From assembly GCA_017428215.1 (NCBI GenBank), contig JAFRRH010000031.1, forward strand, positions 87,930-151,929: 64,000 nt of DNA, given 5' to 3'. The stretch comes from Selenomonadaceae bacterium. GTDB lineage: Bacteria; Bacillota; Negativicutes; Selenomonadales; Selenomonadaceae. A program made the position numbers and the translations under genes. Every line of letters begins with the position of its first letter. Positions within the stretch are counted from its first letter, which is position 1. This document shows, in pieces, positions 16,938 through 26,268 of the stretch. The notes beneath the pieces are model-generated. The model was given only the letters and a program-made list of their open reading frames with translations, searched no databases and had not been told where the DNA came from.

Positions 16938-17059
16938 TTTTATCAGTCTCCTTTGATTTAGTTAGAAATTTATTCGGCTGTGCTGTTAATTCAGCTTGTC
17001 CCTTGCGGCTCTGTTTTTCTTTCTGTCCCTTATACGTTTTGAAATCCATTTCGTTACAA

Positions 17060-17088
17060 ACTTTAGCAAAAAATTTTTTCTCTGTCAA
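17060..17088 (-). promoter_or_regulatory. Extended -10 promoter of the 123-residue leader protein gene
   Basis: On the minus strand a consensus TTGACA (17083-17088), a 17-base spacer with an A/T tract ending in TGC, then TAAAGT (17060-17065). The transcript has a leader of about 120 bases, whose first part resembles that of the neighbouring cassette. Confidence 0.68.
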
Positions 17089-17107
17089 ACAAAAGGATTT
17101 TTTGCCG

Positions 17108-17136
17108 TTGAAAAAAGTTTCCGTGCGAAATATAAT
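17108..17136 (+). promoter_or_regulatory. Promoter of the CobA-HemD fusion gene
   Basis: TTGAAA (17108-17113), 17 bases, TATAAT (17131-17136), then CGGAGGAA and an ATG at 17164. It is divergent from the leader-protein promoter only 20 bases away. Confidence 0.72.
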
Positions 17137-17163
17137 CATGAAAAAATTTTCGGAGGAAATAAA

Positions 17164-18612
17164 ATGGTTTATCTTGTAGGTGCGGGCGCGGGCGACGTGG
17201 GACTTTTGACGCTCAAGGCTCGCGAAATTTTGGAATTGGCTGACGTTGTGATTTACGACAGATTAGCCGACGACATGATTTTAAATTTCTGCGGGGCGGC
17301 AAAAAAAATTTATGTTGGCAAAGAGGCGGGCAAGCATACGCTCAAGCAGACGGAAATAAATCAACTGCTCGTCGAAGAGGCGCGGCAAAATAAAATCGTC
17401 GTGAGGCTCAAGGGCGGAGACCCGTTTGTATTTGGGCGCGGCGGCGAGGAGGCTCTTTATCTGCACGAAAATAATTTGCCGTTTGAAATAATTCCTGGCG
17501 TCACGAGCGCGGTTGCTGTTCCGGCTTATGCGGGCATTCCAGTCACACATCGCGGCATTGCAACGAGTTTTGCGGTTATAACGGGGCACGAAGACCCGAC
17601 TAAGCCCGAATCGACAATTAACTGGGAAAAAATTTCTACGGCGGTTGACACGCTGATTTTTTTAATGGGCGTCGCGAACTTGCCACAAATCGTAGATAAA
17701 TTAATTGAACACGGACGCAATCCCGATACGCCCGCCGCGCTAATTCGTTGGGGCACAAAAAATTCTCAAGAAACTATCGTGACGACGTTAAAAGACGCTC
17801 CGAACGTAAAAATTTCACCGCCCGCAATTTTCGTTGTCGGCGAGGTTGTAAACTTACGCGAACAGCTTAAATGGTTTGAGACGAGACCTTTATTTGGCAA
17901 AAAAATTTTGGTAACACGAGCGCGGGCGCAAGCGTCGAAACTTTCAAGTGTGCTGAAAAATTTGGGCGCGGAAATTGTCGAGTGCCCAACAATAAAAATC
18001 GTTGCGCCATCCGATAATTATTTGGCGGCGGACGCGGCAATAAAAAATCTGCGCGGCTTCGATTGGATAATCTTTACGAGTGCAAACGGCGTAGAAAAAT
18101 TTTTCGAGCGGCTGAAACTTCACGGACTTGACGCACGAGCCTTGAATAAAGTTGCGGCAATCGGTTCGGCTACGGCGGAAAAACTTTTAAACTTCGGAAT
18201 AATTGCTGACGTCGTGCCAAAAGATTTTGTCGCGGAAAGTTTAGCTGATTCTCTTAAAGATTTAGTCGTTGATAAAAAAGTTTTGTTAGCGCGGGCAGAA
18301 GTCGCACGAGATATTTTGCCCGAATCATTGAAAACTTTTGGCGCGGAAGTTACCGTTGCTCCGATTTATAAAACTGAAATTGAGCCGCCCGCGCAGATTG
18401 ATTTTGATTCGATTGACTTAGTGACGTTTACGAGTTCCTCGACGGTGAAAAATTTTGTCGCGGCTTATGGCGTTCCCAAAATTCCTACCGCCGCAATCGG
18501 ACCGATAACCGCGCAGACTTTAAAAAATTTTGACGTGACGCCCGCTGTTGTTGCTGAAGAATTCACAATCGGCGGCTTGGTTGAGGCGATTAAAAAATTC
18601 TATGGACGATAA
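17164..18612 (+). CDS. cobA-hemD: Uroporphyrinogen-III C-methyltransferase / uroporphyrinogen-III synthase fusion
   Basis: The protein has 482 residues. The first 240 are the SUMT (CobA) methyltransferase: GAGAGDVGLLTLKA binds SAM, followed by VIYDRLAD, RLKGGDPFVFGRGGEE and VIPGVTSA-like segments. The remainder from about residue 245 is HemD (KKILVTRARAQASKLS, DWIIFTSANGVEKF, DLVTFTSSSTVKNF, AAIGPITAQTL). It therefore closes hydroxymethylbilane to uroporphyrinogen III and methylates it to precorrin-2 for cobalamin or siroheme. The fusion is common in Firmicutes. No other tetrapyrrole gene is adjacent, so it is transcribed apart from the hem/cbi cluster. The ATG at 17164 follows CGGAGGAA; the frame extends upstream without a better start. 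Confidence 0.95.
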   Translation: MVYLVGAGAGDVGLLTLKAREILELADVVIYDRLADDMILNFCGAAKKIYVGKEAGKHTLKQTEINQLLVEEARQNKIVVRLKGGDPFVFGRGGEEALYLHENNLPFEIIPGVTSAVAVPAYAGIPVTHRGIATSFAVITGHEDPTKPESTINWEKISTAVDTLIFLMGVANLPQIVDKLIEHGRNPDTPAALIRWGTKNSQETIVTTLKDAPNVKISPPAIFVVGEVVNLREQLKWFETRPLFGKKILVTRARAQASKLSSVLKNLGAEIVECPTIKIVAPSDNYLAADAAIKNLRGFDWIIFTSANGVEKFFERLKLHGLDARALNKVAAIGSATAEKLLNFGIIADVVPKDFVAESLADSLKDLVVDKKVLLARAEVARDILPESLKTFGAEVTVAPIYKTEIEPPAQIDFDSIDLVTFTSSSTVKNFVAAYGVPKIPTAAIGPITAQTLKNFDVTPAVVAEEFTIGGLVEAIKKFYGR

Positions 18613-19036
18613 AAAAATTAACGACGACGATTTGTACTCGGTTGAAGATTCGGACGAGGACGAACTTTACGCTAAAGAAATTTCTATTGAGAAGCCCGCA
18701 AAAATTTCCGACGAGCCAATTAAAAAGAATAAGCCGCGAACTTTCCACAGCAAACACTTCATGGACACGCAGAACGACGATTCGGATAAACCTAAGCGAA
18801 AACGCAAACTTTCACACGCGGAGGCAAGCGGCGTCGTAATTTCAACCGTCATGTTAATTTACAGTATCGTCGAAGAGGATAAGCCGCTTTTTTTTCTGTC
18901 GAGTGCACTGCTGATTTTTTTATTGCGTCCGATAATTGGAGCACTCGCGGGCAAGCACAATCGCGCCGTCCAAAATGCTTTGCACAGTTTTAGTATCGTA
19001 CTTTTTATCGGTGCGTTGCTGTTCTTGTTTATGTAG
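18602..19036 (+). CDS. Small membrane protein with acidic N-terminus
   Basis: The protein has 144 residues. The first 80 are very acidic and then basic (MDDKKINDDDLYSVEDSDED, later DKPKRKRKLSHAEA). The C-terminal half has two or three hydrophobic segments (SGVVISTVMLIYSIV, FFLSSALLIFLLRPIIGALA, SIVLFIGALLFLFM). The ATG at 18602 overlaps the end of the hemD reading frame and has no ribosome site of its own, suggesting translational coupling. I do not recognise the family. It is likely an inner-membrane protein with a cytoplasmic N-terminus. Confidence 0.75.
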   Translation: MDDKKINDDDLYSVEDSDEDELYAKEISIEKPAKISDEPIKKNKPRTFHSKHFMDTQNDDSDKPKRKRKLSHAEASGVVISTVMLIYSIVEEDKPLFFLSSALLIFLLRPIIGALAGKHNRAVQNALHSFSIVLFIGALLFLFM

Positions 19037-19053
19037 CTTGAAAATGGTATAAT
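19025..19053 (+). promoter_or_regulatory. Promoter of gyrA
   Basis: TTGTTT (19025-19030), 17 bases ending in TGG, then TATAAT (19048-19053). It overlaps the end of the upstream small membrane protein gene. Confidence 0.65.
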
Positions 19054-19084
19054 TGGCGCGGTAAATTTTAGAAGAGGTGAGAAT

Positions 19085-21526
19085 GTGGAAGAATTAAATT
19101 TTGGTCACGGGAAGATTATCCCCGTCAATCTCGAACACGAGATGAAATTTTCTTACATAGATTATGCAATGTCGGTTATTGTCGCCCGCGCACTGCCGGA
19201 CGTTCGCGACGGCTTAAAGCCCGTTCATCGCAGAATTTTGTACGCAATGCAGGAAGCCGGCATGACGAGCGGCAAGCCTTATAAAAAATCGGCGCGTATC
19301 GTCGGTGAAGTCTTGGGTAAATATCATCCGCACGGCGACACGTCCGTTTATGATGCGATTGTTCGTATGGCGCAGGATTTTTCTATGCGCTATCAATTAG
19401 CCGACGGACACGGCAATTTTGGTTCCGTTGACGGTGACCCCGCTGCCGCAATGCGTTATACCGAAGTCCGCATGTCAAAAATTTCCGAGCTGATGTTGCA
19501 GGATATTGATAAAGAAACTGTTGACTTTGTTCCCAACTACGACGAATCACTTAAAGAGCCGTCTGTACTGCCCGCGAAATTTCCTCAACTGCTGGTTAAT
19601 GGCACGTCGGGTATTGCGGTTGCTATGGCTACTAATATTCCCCCGCACAATATCGGCGAAGTCATCAACGCGACTTTGCATTTGATTGACGACCCCGACG
19701 CTACGATTCCCGACCTTATGAAAATTGTTAAAGGTCCTGACTTCCCGACGGCAGGTTTGATTATCGGCAAGGAAGGAATTCGCGACGCCTATCGATTTGG
19801 ACGCGGCTCAATTAAAATGCGGGCTAGAACTTCGATTGAAAAACTTCAAAACGGCAAAAGTAGAATTGTCGTAACGGAATTGCCCTATCAAGTTAACAAG
19901 GCGCGACTTATTGAAAAAATTGCCGACCTCGTCCGCGACAAGACGATTGAGGGCATAACCGACTTGCGCGACGAAAGCGACCGCGAGGGCATGAGAATTG
20001 CTATTGACTTGCGCCGCGACGTTACTCCGCAAATTATCTTGAATCAGCTGTTTAAGCATACGCAAATGCAAGATTCGTTCGGCGTTAATATGATTGCGCT
20101 TGTCAACGGCAGTCCGCAAATTCTCAACCTTAAAGAAGTTCTTCAGCACTACATTAAACATCAAGAGGAAGTTATCACGCGGCGCACAAAGTTTGAACTC
20201 GCTAAAGCTAAGGCTCGCGCTCACATTTTGCAGGGCTTGACGACGGCGGTTAAAAATCTCGACAACGTGATTAAAATTATCCGTCAAAGTTCTGCCGTTG
20301 CCGCCGCTAAAGACGCACTGATTGAAACTTTTGACTTCAGCGACGCGCAGGCTCAAGCGATTTTGGATTTACGCTTGCAAAAACTCACCGCCCTTGAACG
20401 CGATAAACTCGACGCAGAATATCACGGTATCCTTGCCGCGATTAAAAATTTTGAAGCCGTCCTTAGCGACGAGCAAAAGATTTTGGAGATTATCAAGGAC
20501 GAGTTGAAAGCTGTTAAAGAAAAATTCAGCGACGAGCGGCGCACGGAAATTATCGGCGAAGAACTTACAGCTTTTGAGGCGGAAGATTTAATTAACGACG
20601 ACGATATAGTTGTCACGCTTACACACGGCGGCTACGTCAAGCGTATTGACCTTAGCACTTATCGTAAACAGAAACGCGGTGGCGTCGGTGTAACTGGCAT
20701 GGGCACTAAGGAAGAAGATTTCGTCGAACAAATTTTGATAACGACGACGCACCACACAATTTTATTTTTTACTAATAAGGGCAAAGTTTTTCATCTCAAG
20801 GCTTATCAAATTGCTGAATCCGGACGCGCCGCAAAAGGCGTTCACATCAGCAACCTTTTGATGATTGAGCCTGGCGAAAAAATTACCGCACTGATTAAAG
20901 TTAAGAGTTTCGACCCGACGCGCTATCTTTTCATGGCGACCAAAAAAGGTATCGTCAAGAAAACTCAACTTAGCGAATTTAGCTCTATGATGAAACGCGG
21001 CTTGGTTGCTATTAAACTTGACAACGACGACGAATTAATTGGCGTGAAGTTTACGGAGGGCGAACGCTACGTTATACTCGGCACCGCGCAGGGCATGACG
21101 ATTTCTTTTGCGGAGGAAGAAGTTCGCTCGACGGGCAGAAGTACTCGCGGCGTTCGTGGCATTAAGCTCAAACGCGGCGACCGTGTTATTGGCATGGACA
21201 AGCTACGCAAGGGCGCGGAAGTTTTAACGGTCAGCGCGGAAGGAATCGGCAAGCGTACGCCGACTGAAGAATATCGCTCGCAAGGGCGCGGCGGCAAAGG
21301 CTTAATCAACATGAAAGTTACCGAAAAAACCGGCGAAGTTGTCGGGATTAAAGTTGTCACGCCGGAGCAGGAACTCATGTTGATAACTACGGAAGGTTTC
21401 GTGATTCGCACGAGCATTGACGACATCGGCTTAAGAGGACGCAACACGCAAGGCGTTATCCTCATGAAGACTAAGGAAGACGACAAAGTTGCCGCGCTGG
21501 CGACCGTCACACTTAAAAACGATTAA
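19085..21526 (+). CDS. gyrA: DNA gyrase subunit A
   Basis: The protein has 813 residues. It forms the DNA-cleaving A subunit of gyrase, which introduces negative supercoils. The N-terminal domain shows [19 protein letters not shown] and the catalytic Tyr in [11 protein letters not shown] (about residue 125). The C-terminal pinwheel has repeated blades and a GyrA box (SQGRGGKG), which separates it from ParC. The start is a GTG preceded by AGAGGTGAG. The quinolone-region sequence is [12 protein letters not shown] with Ser/Asp at the usual sensitive positions. gyrB is not nearby. A terminator follows. Confidence 0.97.
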   Translation: MEELNFGHGKIIPVNLEHEMKFSYIDYAMSVIVARALPDVRDGLKPVHRRILYAMQEAGMTSGKPYKKSARIVGEVLGKYHPHGDTSVYDAIVRMAQDFSMRYQLADGHGNFGSVDGDPAAAMRYTEVRMSKISELMLQDIDKETVDFVPNYDESLKEPSVLPAKFPQLLVNGTSGIAVAMATNIPPHNIGEVINATLHLIDDPDATIPDLMKIVKGPDFPTAGLIIGKEGIRDAYRFGRGSIKMRARTSIEKLQNGKSRIVVTELPYQVNKARLIEKIADLVRDKTIEGITDLRDESDREGMRIAIDLRRDVTPQIILNQLFKHTQMQDSFGVNMIALVNGSPQILNLKEVLQHYIKHQEEVITRRTKFELAKAKARAHILQGLTTAVKNLDNVIKIIRQSSAVAAAKDALIETFDFSDAQAQAILDLRLQKLTALERDKLDAEYHGILAAIKNFEAVLSDEQKILEIIKDELKAVKEKFSDERRTEIIGEELTAFEAEDLINDDDIVVTLTHGGYVKRIDLSTYRKQKRGGVGVTGMGTKEEDFVEQILITTTHHTILFFTNKGKVFHLKAYQIAESGRAAKGVHISNLLMIEPGEKITALIKVKSFDPTRYLFMATKKGIVKKTQLSEFSSMMKRGLVAIKLDNDDELIGVKFTEGERYVILGTAQGMTISFAEEEVRSTGRSTRGVRGIKLKRGDRVIGMDKLRKGAEVLTVSAEGIGKRTPTEEYRSQGRGGKGLINMKVTEKTGEVVGIKVVTPEQELMLITTEGFVIRTSIDDIGLRGRNTQGVILMKTKEDDKVAALATVTLKND

Positions 21527-21530
21527 AAAA

Positions 21531-21564
21531 TTATCCCCCGTCAAATTCGGCGGAGGATTTTTTG
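21531..21564. terminator. Bidirectional terminator between gyrA and the lipoprotein operon
   Basis: ATCCCCCG (21533-21540) pairs with CGGCGGAGGAT across a short loop. It has a T-run on the plus side and an A-run on the other, and lies between two convergent units. Confidence 0.72.
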
Positions 21565-21568
21565 TTGC

Positions 21569-22216
21569 TTAGAAAAAAGTTATCCAAACGAGTTCTGCTT
21601 TATCAACAAGCGCGGGCGTTAGCTCGTCAAGATTTGTTATCTCGTCAAAGTGCCAGTGATTTTTGTCGTCGCGGTGAAAGGCAAGCTCAAAAGTCATCTG
21701 CCCGATAAATTGTCCGCGCAGAGAATTATCGCCCTGCACGTCGAGGATAATTGTCGCTCGGTCGTCGTCAATGCGCGTCTCTTTAATCGTGGCGTCAGTA
21801 GCTTGACGAATTTTTTCAAACTCATTGGCAACATAAGCCGTCGGATTTTCTTCCGGAGTTTCAGGTTCAGGCATTTTAGCGAAGAACGAATTCTTCACGC
21901 CGTCTAAAAATTTTAAATGCAAATCTTTATGTTCGGCGTTGTAAGTCGTTAAAAATTCCGCGCTGTGTTGGAAATATGGATCGTCGGGATATTTAGCTTG
22001 ATAAGCGTCGTAATTTCCGGCGAGCGCAACTGTTGTGTCGTCATAAGTCGTAGAAAAAAATTTGTCTAAGTTCACGCGCTCTGAAAGTTTTTTAGAATCT
22101 CTTTCGGCGAGCGCGATTTTTATTTCGTTAAGTGCGGCTTCGGGAGTGTCCTCTTGTCCGCAACCCGTCAAAAAAATTACCGCTAAAAAAATCAGCGGCA
22201 CGAAAAATTTTTTCAT
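21569..22216 (-). CDS. Lipoprotein of unknown function
   Basis: The protein has 215 residues with a lipoprotein signal (MKKFFVPLIFLAVIFLTGC, lipobox LTGC at about 16-19). A domain follows that begins TPEAALNEIKIALAERDSKK and ends with a strand-rich section (DDDRATIILDVQGD, HWHFDEITNLDEL). The layout resembles the DUF2939 and DUF4878-like NTF2-fold lipoproteins, but I cannot assign it firmly. TAGGAGG precedes the ATG. It is the last gene of the aroF-led minus-strand operon, 8 bases after the pyridoxal kinase gene. Confidence 0.82.
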   Translation of the reverse strand: MKKFFVPLIFLAVIFLTGCGQEDTPEAALNEIKIALAERDSKKLSERVNLDKFFSTTYDDTTVALAGNYDAYQAKYPDDPYFQHSAEFLTTYNAEHKDLHLKFLDGVKNSFFAKMPEPETPEENPTAYVANEFEKIRQATDATIKETRIDDDRATIILDVQGDNSLRGQFIGQMTFELAFHRDDKNHWHFDEITNLDELTPALVDKAELVWITFF

Positions 22217-22224
22217 AATTCCTC

Positions 22225-23052
22225 CTAAAGTTCCGTCAAAAATTCTTCAAACGGCAAGCCCCAATTCCATTGCAAATTTAATTCTTCAGCGTAGGAAATG
22301 CACTTTGCAACGAAATCAGCCGCCTTGCGCGTCGCGTTGATTAAATTTTCTCCGTTCAGCCAAGACGCCGCCACTACTGCAAAAAATGCATCGCCCGAAC
22401 CAGATCTGTCTCCACCAATTCTGCGCGAAGTCACGAAATTAATTTCTCCTCTGTCAAAAATAAAATTAGCAATGTTGGAGCCGTCGTCAATGTCAAGCGT
22501 TACACCCGTAATCACGACGCGCCCGCCGCGAGTTTTAGCCGCAATGTTCGCCGCCATAGTTGCAAGCTCCGAATCACTCACGACGCCGCCCGCAGGATAC
22601 AGAACGCCCAAAAGTTCGCAAGCCTCGGTTAAATTCGGAGTAACGAGGTCAGCAAATTCCAACAGCTCGCGCATACGACGGCACATTTCCTTAGTATAGG
22701 ATTTATAAATTTTTCCGTGATCTCCCATGACGGGATCTATTATCACGACGGCTGGAAAATTTTTTATAAAGCGACGAACAATTTCAATCTGCGCGGCGGA
22801 ACCCAAAAACCCTGTAGCAACGGCGTCGAAGGTCAGATTATTTTTCTGCCAGCTGTCGATATAATTTTCCATGCGGTCAGTAAAATCGTCCATAAAATAA
22901 TTTTCAAAGCCAGTGTGCACAGACAATAGCGCAGTTGGCAACGGACAGACTTGAATTTTCAGCGCGGAAATTATCGGCAACTCGACAGTAACCGAGCACC
23001 GCCCAAAGCCCGTTATATCATTAATCAGCGCAATCTTTTTTTGTCTAAGCAT
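22225..23052 (-). CDS. pdxY: Pyridoxal/pyridoxamine kinase
   Basis: The protein has 275 residues from the ATG at 23052, whose first bases overlap the queF stop codon (ATGCTTAG). It phosphorylates B6 vitamers with ATP. The sequence opens with [20 protein letters not shown], followed by [11 protein letters not shown]. It has the PfkB/ThiD-type substrate region [14 protein letters not shown] and the anion hole with catalytic Asp in [14 protein letters not shown]. This is the PdxY-like branch common in Firmicutes. A longer frame to 23103 exists but would extend well into queF. It is coupled to queF within the operon. Confidence 0.9.
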   Translation of the reverse strand: MLRQKKIALINDITGFGRCSVTVELPIISALKIQVCPLPTALLSVHTGFENYFMDDFTDRMENYIDSWQKNNLTFDAVATGFLGSAAQIEIVRRFIKNFPAVVIIDPVMGDHGKIYKSYTKEMCRRMRELLEFADLVTPNLTEACELLGVLYPAGGVVSDSELATMAANIAAKTRGGRVVITGVTLDIDDGSNIANFIFDRGEINFVTSRRIGGDRSGSGDAFFAVVAASWLNGENLINATRKAADFVAKCISYAEELNLQWNWGLPFEEFLTEL

Positions 23053-23482
23053 TTCTCTCAACCAGAATTCTTTTTGCAACTTCCTCGAATTCGTCGCGAC
23101 CATAATTTACGAACGGCACGATTGAAATTCCGCCACGAGCATTGAAAAGACCTTCGACTTCAAGATAGCGCGGCTCCAAAAGTTTAATCAAGTTGTCGGC
23201 TATTGTATTGATAACGTCCTCGTGAAACGTTCCGTGATTGCGAAAACTCGTAAGGTAAAGTTTAAGGCTTTTGCTCTCGACGAGTTTTTTATCGGGAATG
23301 TAACGAATTTTAATCGTGGCGTAATCGGGCTGATGAGTTATCGGGCAAAGGCAAGTAAATTCTTCGCTGGTCAACGTCACGAAATAATTTCTGCCAGCGT
23401 TTTTATTTTCAATCGCCTCTAAAAATTCGGGCGCGTAGTCGTATTTATAAGCGGTAATTTTCCCTAAGCTTTTAAGTTCCAT
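23045..23482 (-). CDS. queF: NADPH-dependent 7-cyano-7-deazaguanine reductase QueF
   Basis: The protein has 145 residues of the short YkvM type. It reduces preQ0 to preQ1 in queuosine tRNA modification. The catalytic Cys lies in [17 protein letters not shown] (about residues 50-66), and the downstream QueF signature is [21 protein letters not shown]. The residue before QPD is His, where many homologues have Gly. No other queuosine genes are in the window. TsaD and TrmB upstream in the same operon are also tRNA modification enzymes, so the operon has a tRNA theme. Confidence 0.94.
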   Translation of the reverse strand: MELKSLGKITAYKYDYAPEFLEAIENKNAGRNYFVTLTSEEFTCLCPITHQPDYATIKIRYIPDKKLVESKSLKLYLTSFRNHGTFHEDVINTIADNLIKLLEPRYLEVEGLFNARGGISIVPFVNYGRDEFEEVAKRILVERNA

Positions 23483-23494
23483 AAAATCTCCTTT

Positions 23495-24631
23495 TTAAGC
23501 GGCGAGTCTACCGTCAACAATTCGTGCGTCAGAAATTCTTTGCAAAACGTCCGAAAGTTTATAAATTGCGTCCGCGTCAACCATTTGAAGTCCGCGCAAT
23601 TTCAACGCAACTTTCATGGGCGGATTATCGAGCGTGAGCATTTCGCGATTGACAATCTGCGCGGCGGAAGGATAGACGAGACTCAAGCGAGCGTATTCGT
23701 TGCCGTCGGAACCGCGAAATTTTTTGATAACTATCTTTGACGCAATAGGAACGCGCCATTCAAAAGTGCCGGGCAACGTGTAATCTTCCACGCCGATAGC
23801 CGTCAACACGTTGGAAAGATTGGAGTCGTGTCCGCAAATGAAACTGAACTTGCGTCCGGGCGTATTGAGTTCGTCAGAAATAACGGCGAGCATGGGACTT
23901 GCGAAAACTTTTGCGCCAATCGGGCGGTCAAAGTTGCTGTTAATCAGGAAGGAAGAAATTTTCGCCACGTCGCGCATTTCGGAATCGCTGTAAGAAACTT
24001 TCCCGTCGTAATAATCCATAAGTATGGCGTCGGCGGCAAGATTAATTGTTTTCACGGAGCCTTGAGCTTTCCATTCGGCTGCCTCGCTACCCAGTTTCAT
24101 CTTATAAAAATCGTCGGGATTTAATTTTTCGCCGCTGAGACGTTCAACGGTTGCAATTTCTTTGCTCAAGCTGTTAAGTAATTTTTTCCAATTAACTTCA
24201 GAGGCAAGCAACTTTTCGAGCGCGGGATCCGCCGGCGATAAAAACACGCGATCTTTTTGTCCCAATGCGCGGTGATATTCGATGGGAATATTCGCGATTG
24301 GAAATGCGCCCGCTGAAAAATATCTTGCCGTCGCGATTGTCCGCTGATAAGAATTGGCATAAAAACGAACTTCACCGACGGACGGTTGCGCGTTTTTAGG
24401 GAAGAGACCTTGCGCCCTAAGCCGCGCCTCGAAATATTGCCCCATAAGCGTTTCCATTTCGCCGCCGCGCAGTGTCAAAAGCCCTCTGTCGTCGCCTGCC
24501 TTGAGTGAGTTGCGCAAATTGTGACGACTGATAACTACGACTTGTTCAAGCTGATACTCCATTGCATACGCGGCAGAAAAAAATGTCAGCGTGAAAAAGA
24601 AGACTATAACCAGCGAAAAAATTTTCCTCAT
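23495..24631 (-). CDS. Periplasmic histidine acid phosphatase (glucose-1-phosphatase/phytase-like)
   Basis: The protein has 378 residues from the ATG at 24631 with AAGGAGG upstream. A signal peptide (MRKIFSLVIVFFFTLTFFS, cut after AYA) sends it to the periplasm. The branch-2 histidine acid phosphatase motif is VVISRHNLRNSL. It resembles the RHNLRAPL of E. coli Agp but has Ser where Pro is usual. The proton-donor motif FICGHDSNLSNVL (HD) is near residue 275. Members release phosphate from sugar phosphates or phytate; the RHN variant favours an Agp-like enzyme. It sits between tsaD and queF in the operon, which is an unexpected place for a secreted phosphatase. Confidence 0.88.
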   Translation of the reverse strand: MRKIFSLVIVFFFTLTFFSAAYAMEYQLEQVVVISRHNLRNSLKAGDDRGLLTLRGGEMETLMGQYFEARLRAQGLFPKNAQPSVGEVRFYANSYQRTIATARYFSAGAFPIANIPIEYHRALGQKDRVFLSPADPALEKLLASEVNWKKLLNSLSKEIATVERLSGEKLNPDDFYKMKLGSEAAEWKAQGSVKTINLAADAILMDYYDGKVSYSDSEMRDVAKISSFLINSNFDRPIGAKVFASPMLAVISDELNTPGRKFSFICGHDSNLSNVLTAIGVEDYTLPGTFEWRVPIASKIVIKKFRGSDGNEYARLSLVYPSAAQIVNREMLTLDNPPMKVALKLRGLQMVDADAIYKLSDVLQRISDARIVDGRLAA

Positions 24632-24644
24632 AAAAAATTCCTCC

Positions 24645-25640
24645 TTAAAGTCCGAGATTCGGCACGGCGTTAAGTGTAAAGTCCGCAAAAGTTTTTTGAT
24701 AGTAGCCGCGACAGGCAATCATTGCGGCGTTGTCAGTACAGAGAATTTTAGACGGGTAATAAAATTTAAATCCTCGACGTTGGCAAGCCGTTCGTAAAGT
24801 TTTCTCAAGCGAAGAATTCGCCGCAACGCCGCCCGCCAAAACAATTTTATTAAGCTTAAATTCTTCCGCCGCTGATAGCGTTTTTTCCGCCAGCGTATCG
24901 ACGACAGTTTTTTGGAAACTCGCCGCCACGTCAGCAGAATTTATTGATTCGTCTTTCATCTGCGCGGTATTTAAGAAATTTAAAACCGCAGACTTAAGCC
25001 CGCTAAAACTGAAGTCGTAGCCTGTAACTTTGGGGTGCGGAAAATTTATGGCGTCGGGATTGCCGAGTTTAGCGAGCTTGTCGATTTCGGGACCGCCTGG
25101 ATAAGGCAAGTCCATAACCCGCGCAATTTTATCGAACGCCTCGCCTGCCGCGTCGTCGCGTGATTGTCCCAAAAGTTCAAAGCTGTTATAGTCCGTCATT
25201 TTAATCAGCGCAGTATGTCCGCCGGAAACGACCAACGATAAAAACGGCGGTTCCAATTCAGGTGCGCTTAAAAAATTCGCGAAGATATGCCCTTCCAAAT
25301 GATTGACGGCGATTAGCGGAATTTTCAGCGCGAACGCCAAAGATTTCGCCGCTGATAAGCCGACCAATAACGCGCCCGCTAAACCTGGTCCGAACGTTAC
25401 GGCGATTTGATTTATGTCGCGCAGTTCGACGCCCGCTTTATTGATTGCCTCGTCAATTACCGGCATGATGTTGACAATATGTTTACGCGAGGCAATTTCC
25501 GGTACGACGCCGCCGAATTTTTGATGCAACGGAATTTGTGTTGATATGATATTTGATAAAAGCTCGCGCCCGCCGCGCAGGACTGCCGCCGCCGTTTCGT
25601 CGCAACTCGTTTCAATTCCAAGCGTTAAAATTTTATCCAT
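24645..25640 (-). CDS. tsaD: tRNA N6-adenosine threonylcarbamoyltransferase TsaD
   Basis: The protein has 331 residues and is the catalytic subunit of the t6A37 tRNA modification complex (with TsaB and TsaE, not in this window). Motifs are [14 protein letters not shown] at the start, [11 protein letters not shown] with the metal-binding His pair, SGGHTALI, and [12 protein letters not shown] with the ATP site near the C-terminus. The ATG at 25640 overlaps the 3' end of trmB by 8 bases. A TTG two codons upstream is a possible alternative start. The gene is in the aroF-trmB-tsaD operon. Confidence 0.95.
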   Translation of the reverse strand: MDKILTLGIETSCDETAAAVLRGGRELLSNIISTQIPLHQKFGGVVPEIASRKHIVNIMPVIDEAINKAGVELRDINQIAVTFGPGLAGALLVGLSAAKSLAFALKIPLIAVNHLEGHIFANFLSAPELEPPFLSLVVSGGHTALIKMTDYNSFELLGQSRDDAAGEAFDKIARVMDLPYPGGPEIDKLAKLGNPDAINFPHPKVTGYDFSFSGLKSAVLNFLNTAQMKDESINSADVAASFQKTVVDTLAEKTLSAAEEFKLNKIVLAGGVAANSSLEKTLRTACQRRGFKFYYPSKILCTDNAAMIACRGYYQKTFADFTLNAVPNLGL

Positions 25641-26262
25641 TGGCAAATTTCACCACACAAAAATTTATCGGGACGCCCGCCGCGCTAAATTTATTTTCGT
25701 ATTCGGTGCGAATATTTTCGGACGGCTCGTTAGCGTGCAAGTCGTTAGTAATGTCGCGGACTTCAAGCCCTGCAATCGCGAATTGCTCCAGTGAAAAATC
25801 AAACAGCCCGCGATTATCCGTCTTAAAATAAATTTCGCCATCGCGCTTTAAAATTTTCCTGTAAAGCTCCAAAAATCTCGCGTGCGTCAAGCGGCGTTTG
25901 GCATGACGTTTCTTTGGCCAGGGGTCGCAAAAATTTATATAAAGCCTGTCTACTTCGTGCTCGGAAAAAATTTCGGCGATATTTTCCACGTCGAAGACAA
26001 TCAAGCGGACGTTGCTAAGATTTTTTTCGCGAACTTTCCGCGCCGCCGCCAATACGCAAGTCGCCTCGACCTCAAGTCCGATAAAATTTATCTGCGGATT
26101 GCGTTCGGCTATCTGCGTTATAAAGTCGCCTTTGCCCGTGCCGAGTTCCACGTAAAGTTCCCGCGTAGGGTCTTTTGTTATCGTCAAAATTGCACCGCGT
26201 GTTACAAAGTCCGCAAAGTTTTGAAGTTTCTCGTCAATGTGAGGTTTTCTCCTCAAGCGCAA
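25633..26262 (-). CDS. trmB: tRNA (guanine-N7)-methyltransferase TrmB
   Basis: The protein has 209 residues and methylates G46 of tRNA using SAM. It shows [11 protein letters not shown] at the start, the SAM motif [12 protein letters not shown], and the family signature [20 protein letters not shown]. The start is TTG at 26262. Its ribosome site, GAGGGG, lies within the last codons of aroF, so translation is coupled. It also overlaps tsaD downstream. Confidence 0.95.
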   Translation of the reverse strand: MRLRRKPHIDEKLQNFADFVTRGAILTITKDPTRELYVELGTGKGDFITQIAERNPQINFIGLEVEATCVLAAARKVREKNLSNVRLIVFDVENIAEIFSEHEVDRLYINFCDPWPKKRHAKRRLTHARFLELYRKILKRDGEIYFKTDNRGLFDFSLEQFAIAGLEVRDITNDLHANEPSENIRTEYENKFSAAGVPINFCVVKFANG

Positions 26263-26268
26263 AATTTT

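Noticed and set aside
16876..17139. N-terminal extension of the 123-residue leader protein region in another frame
   Set aside because: It covers the promoter and untranslated region shared with the neighbouring cassette and has no ribosome site.
23053..23103. Longer start for the pyridoxal kinase
   Set aside because: It would add 17 residues of queF-antiphase sequence before the conserved [11 protein letters not shown] start; the ATG overlapping the queF stop fits better.
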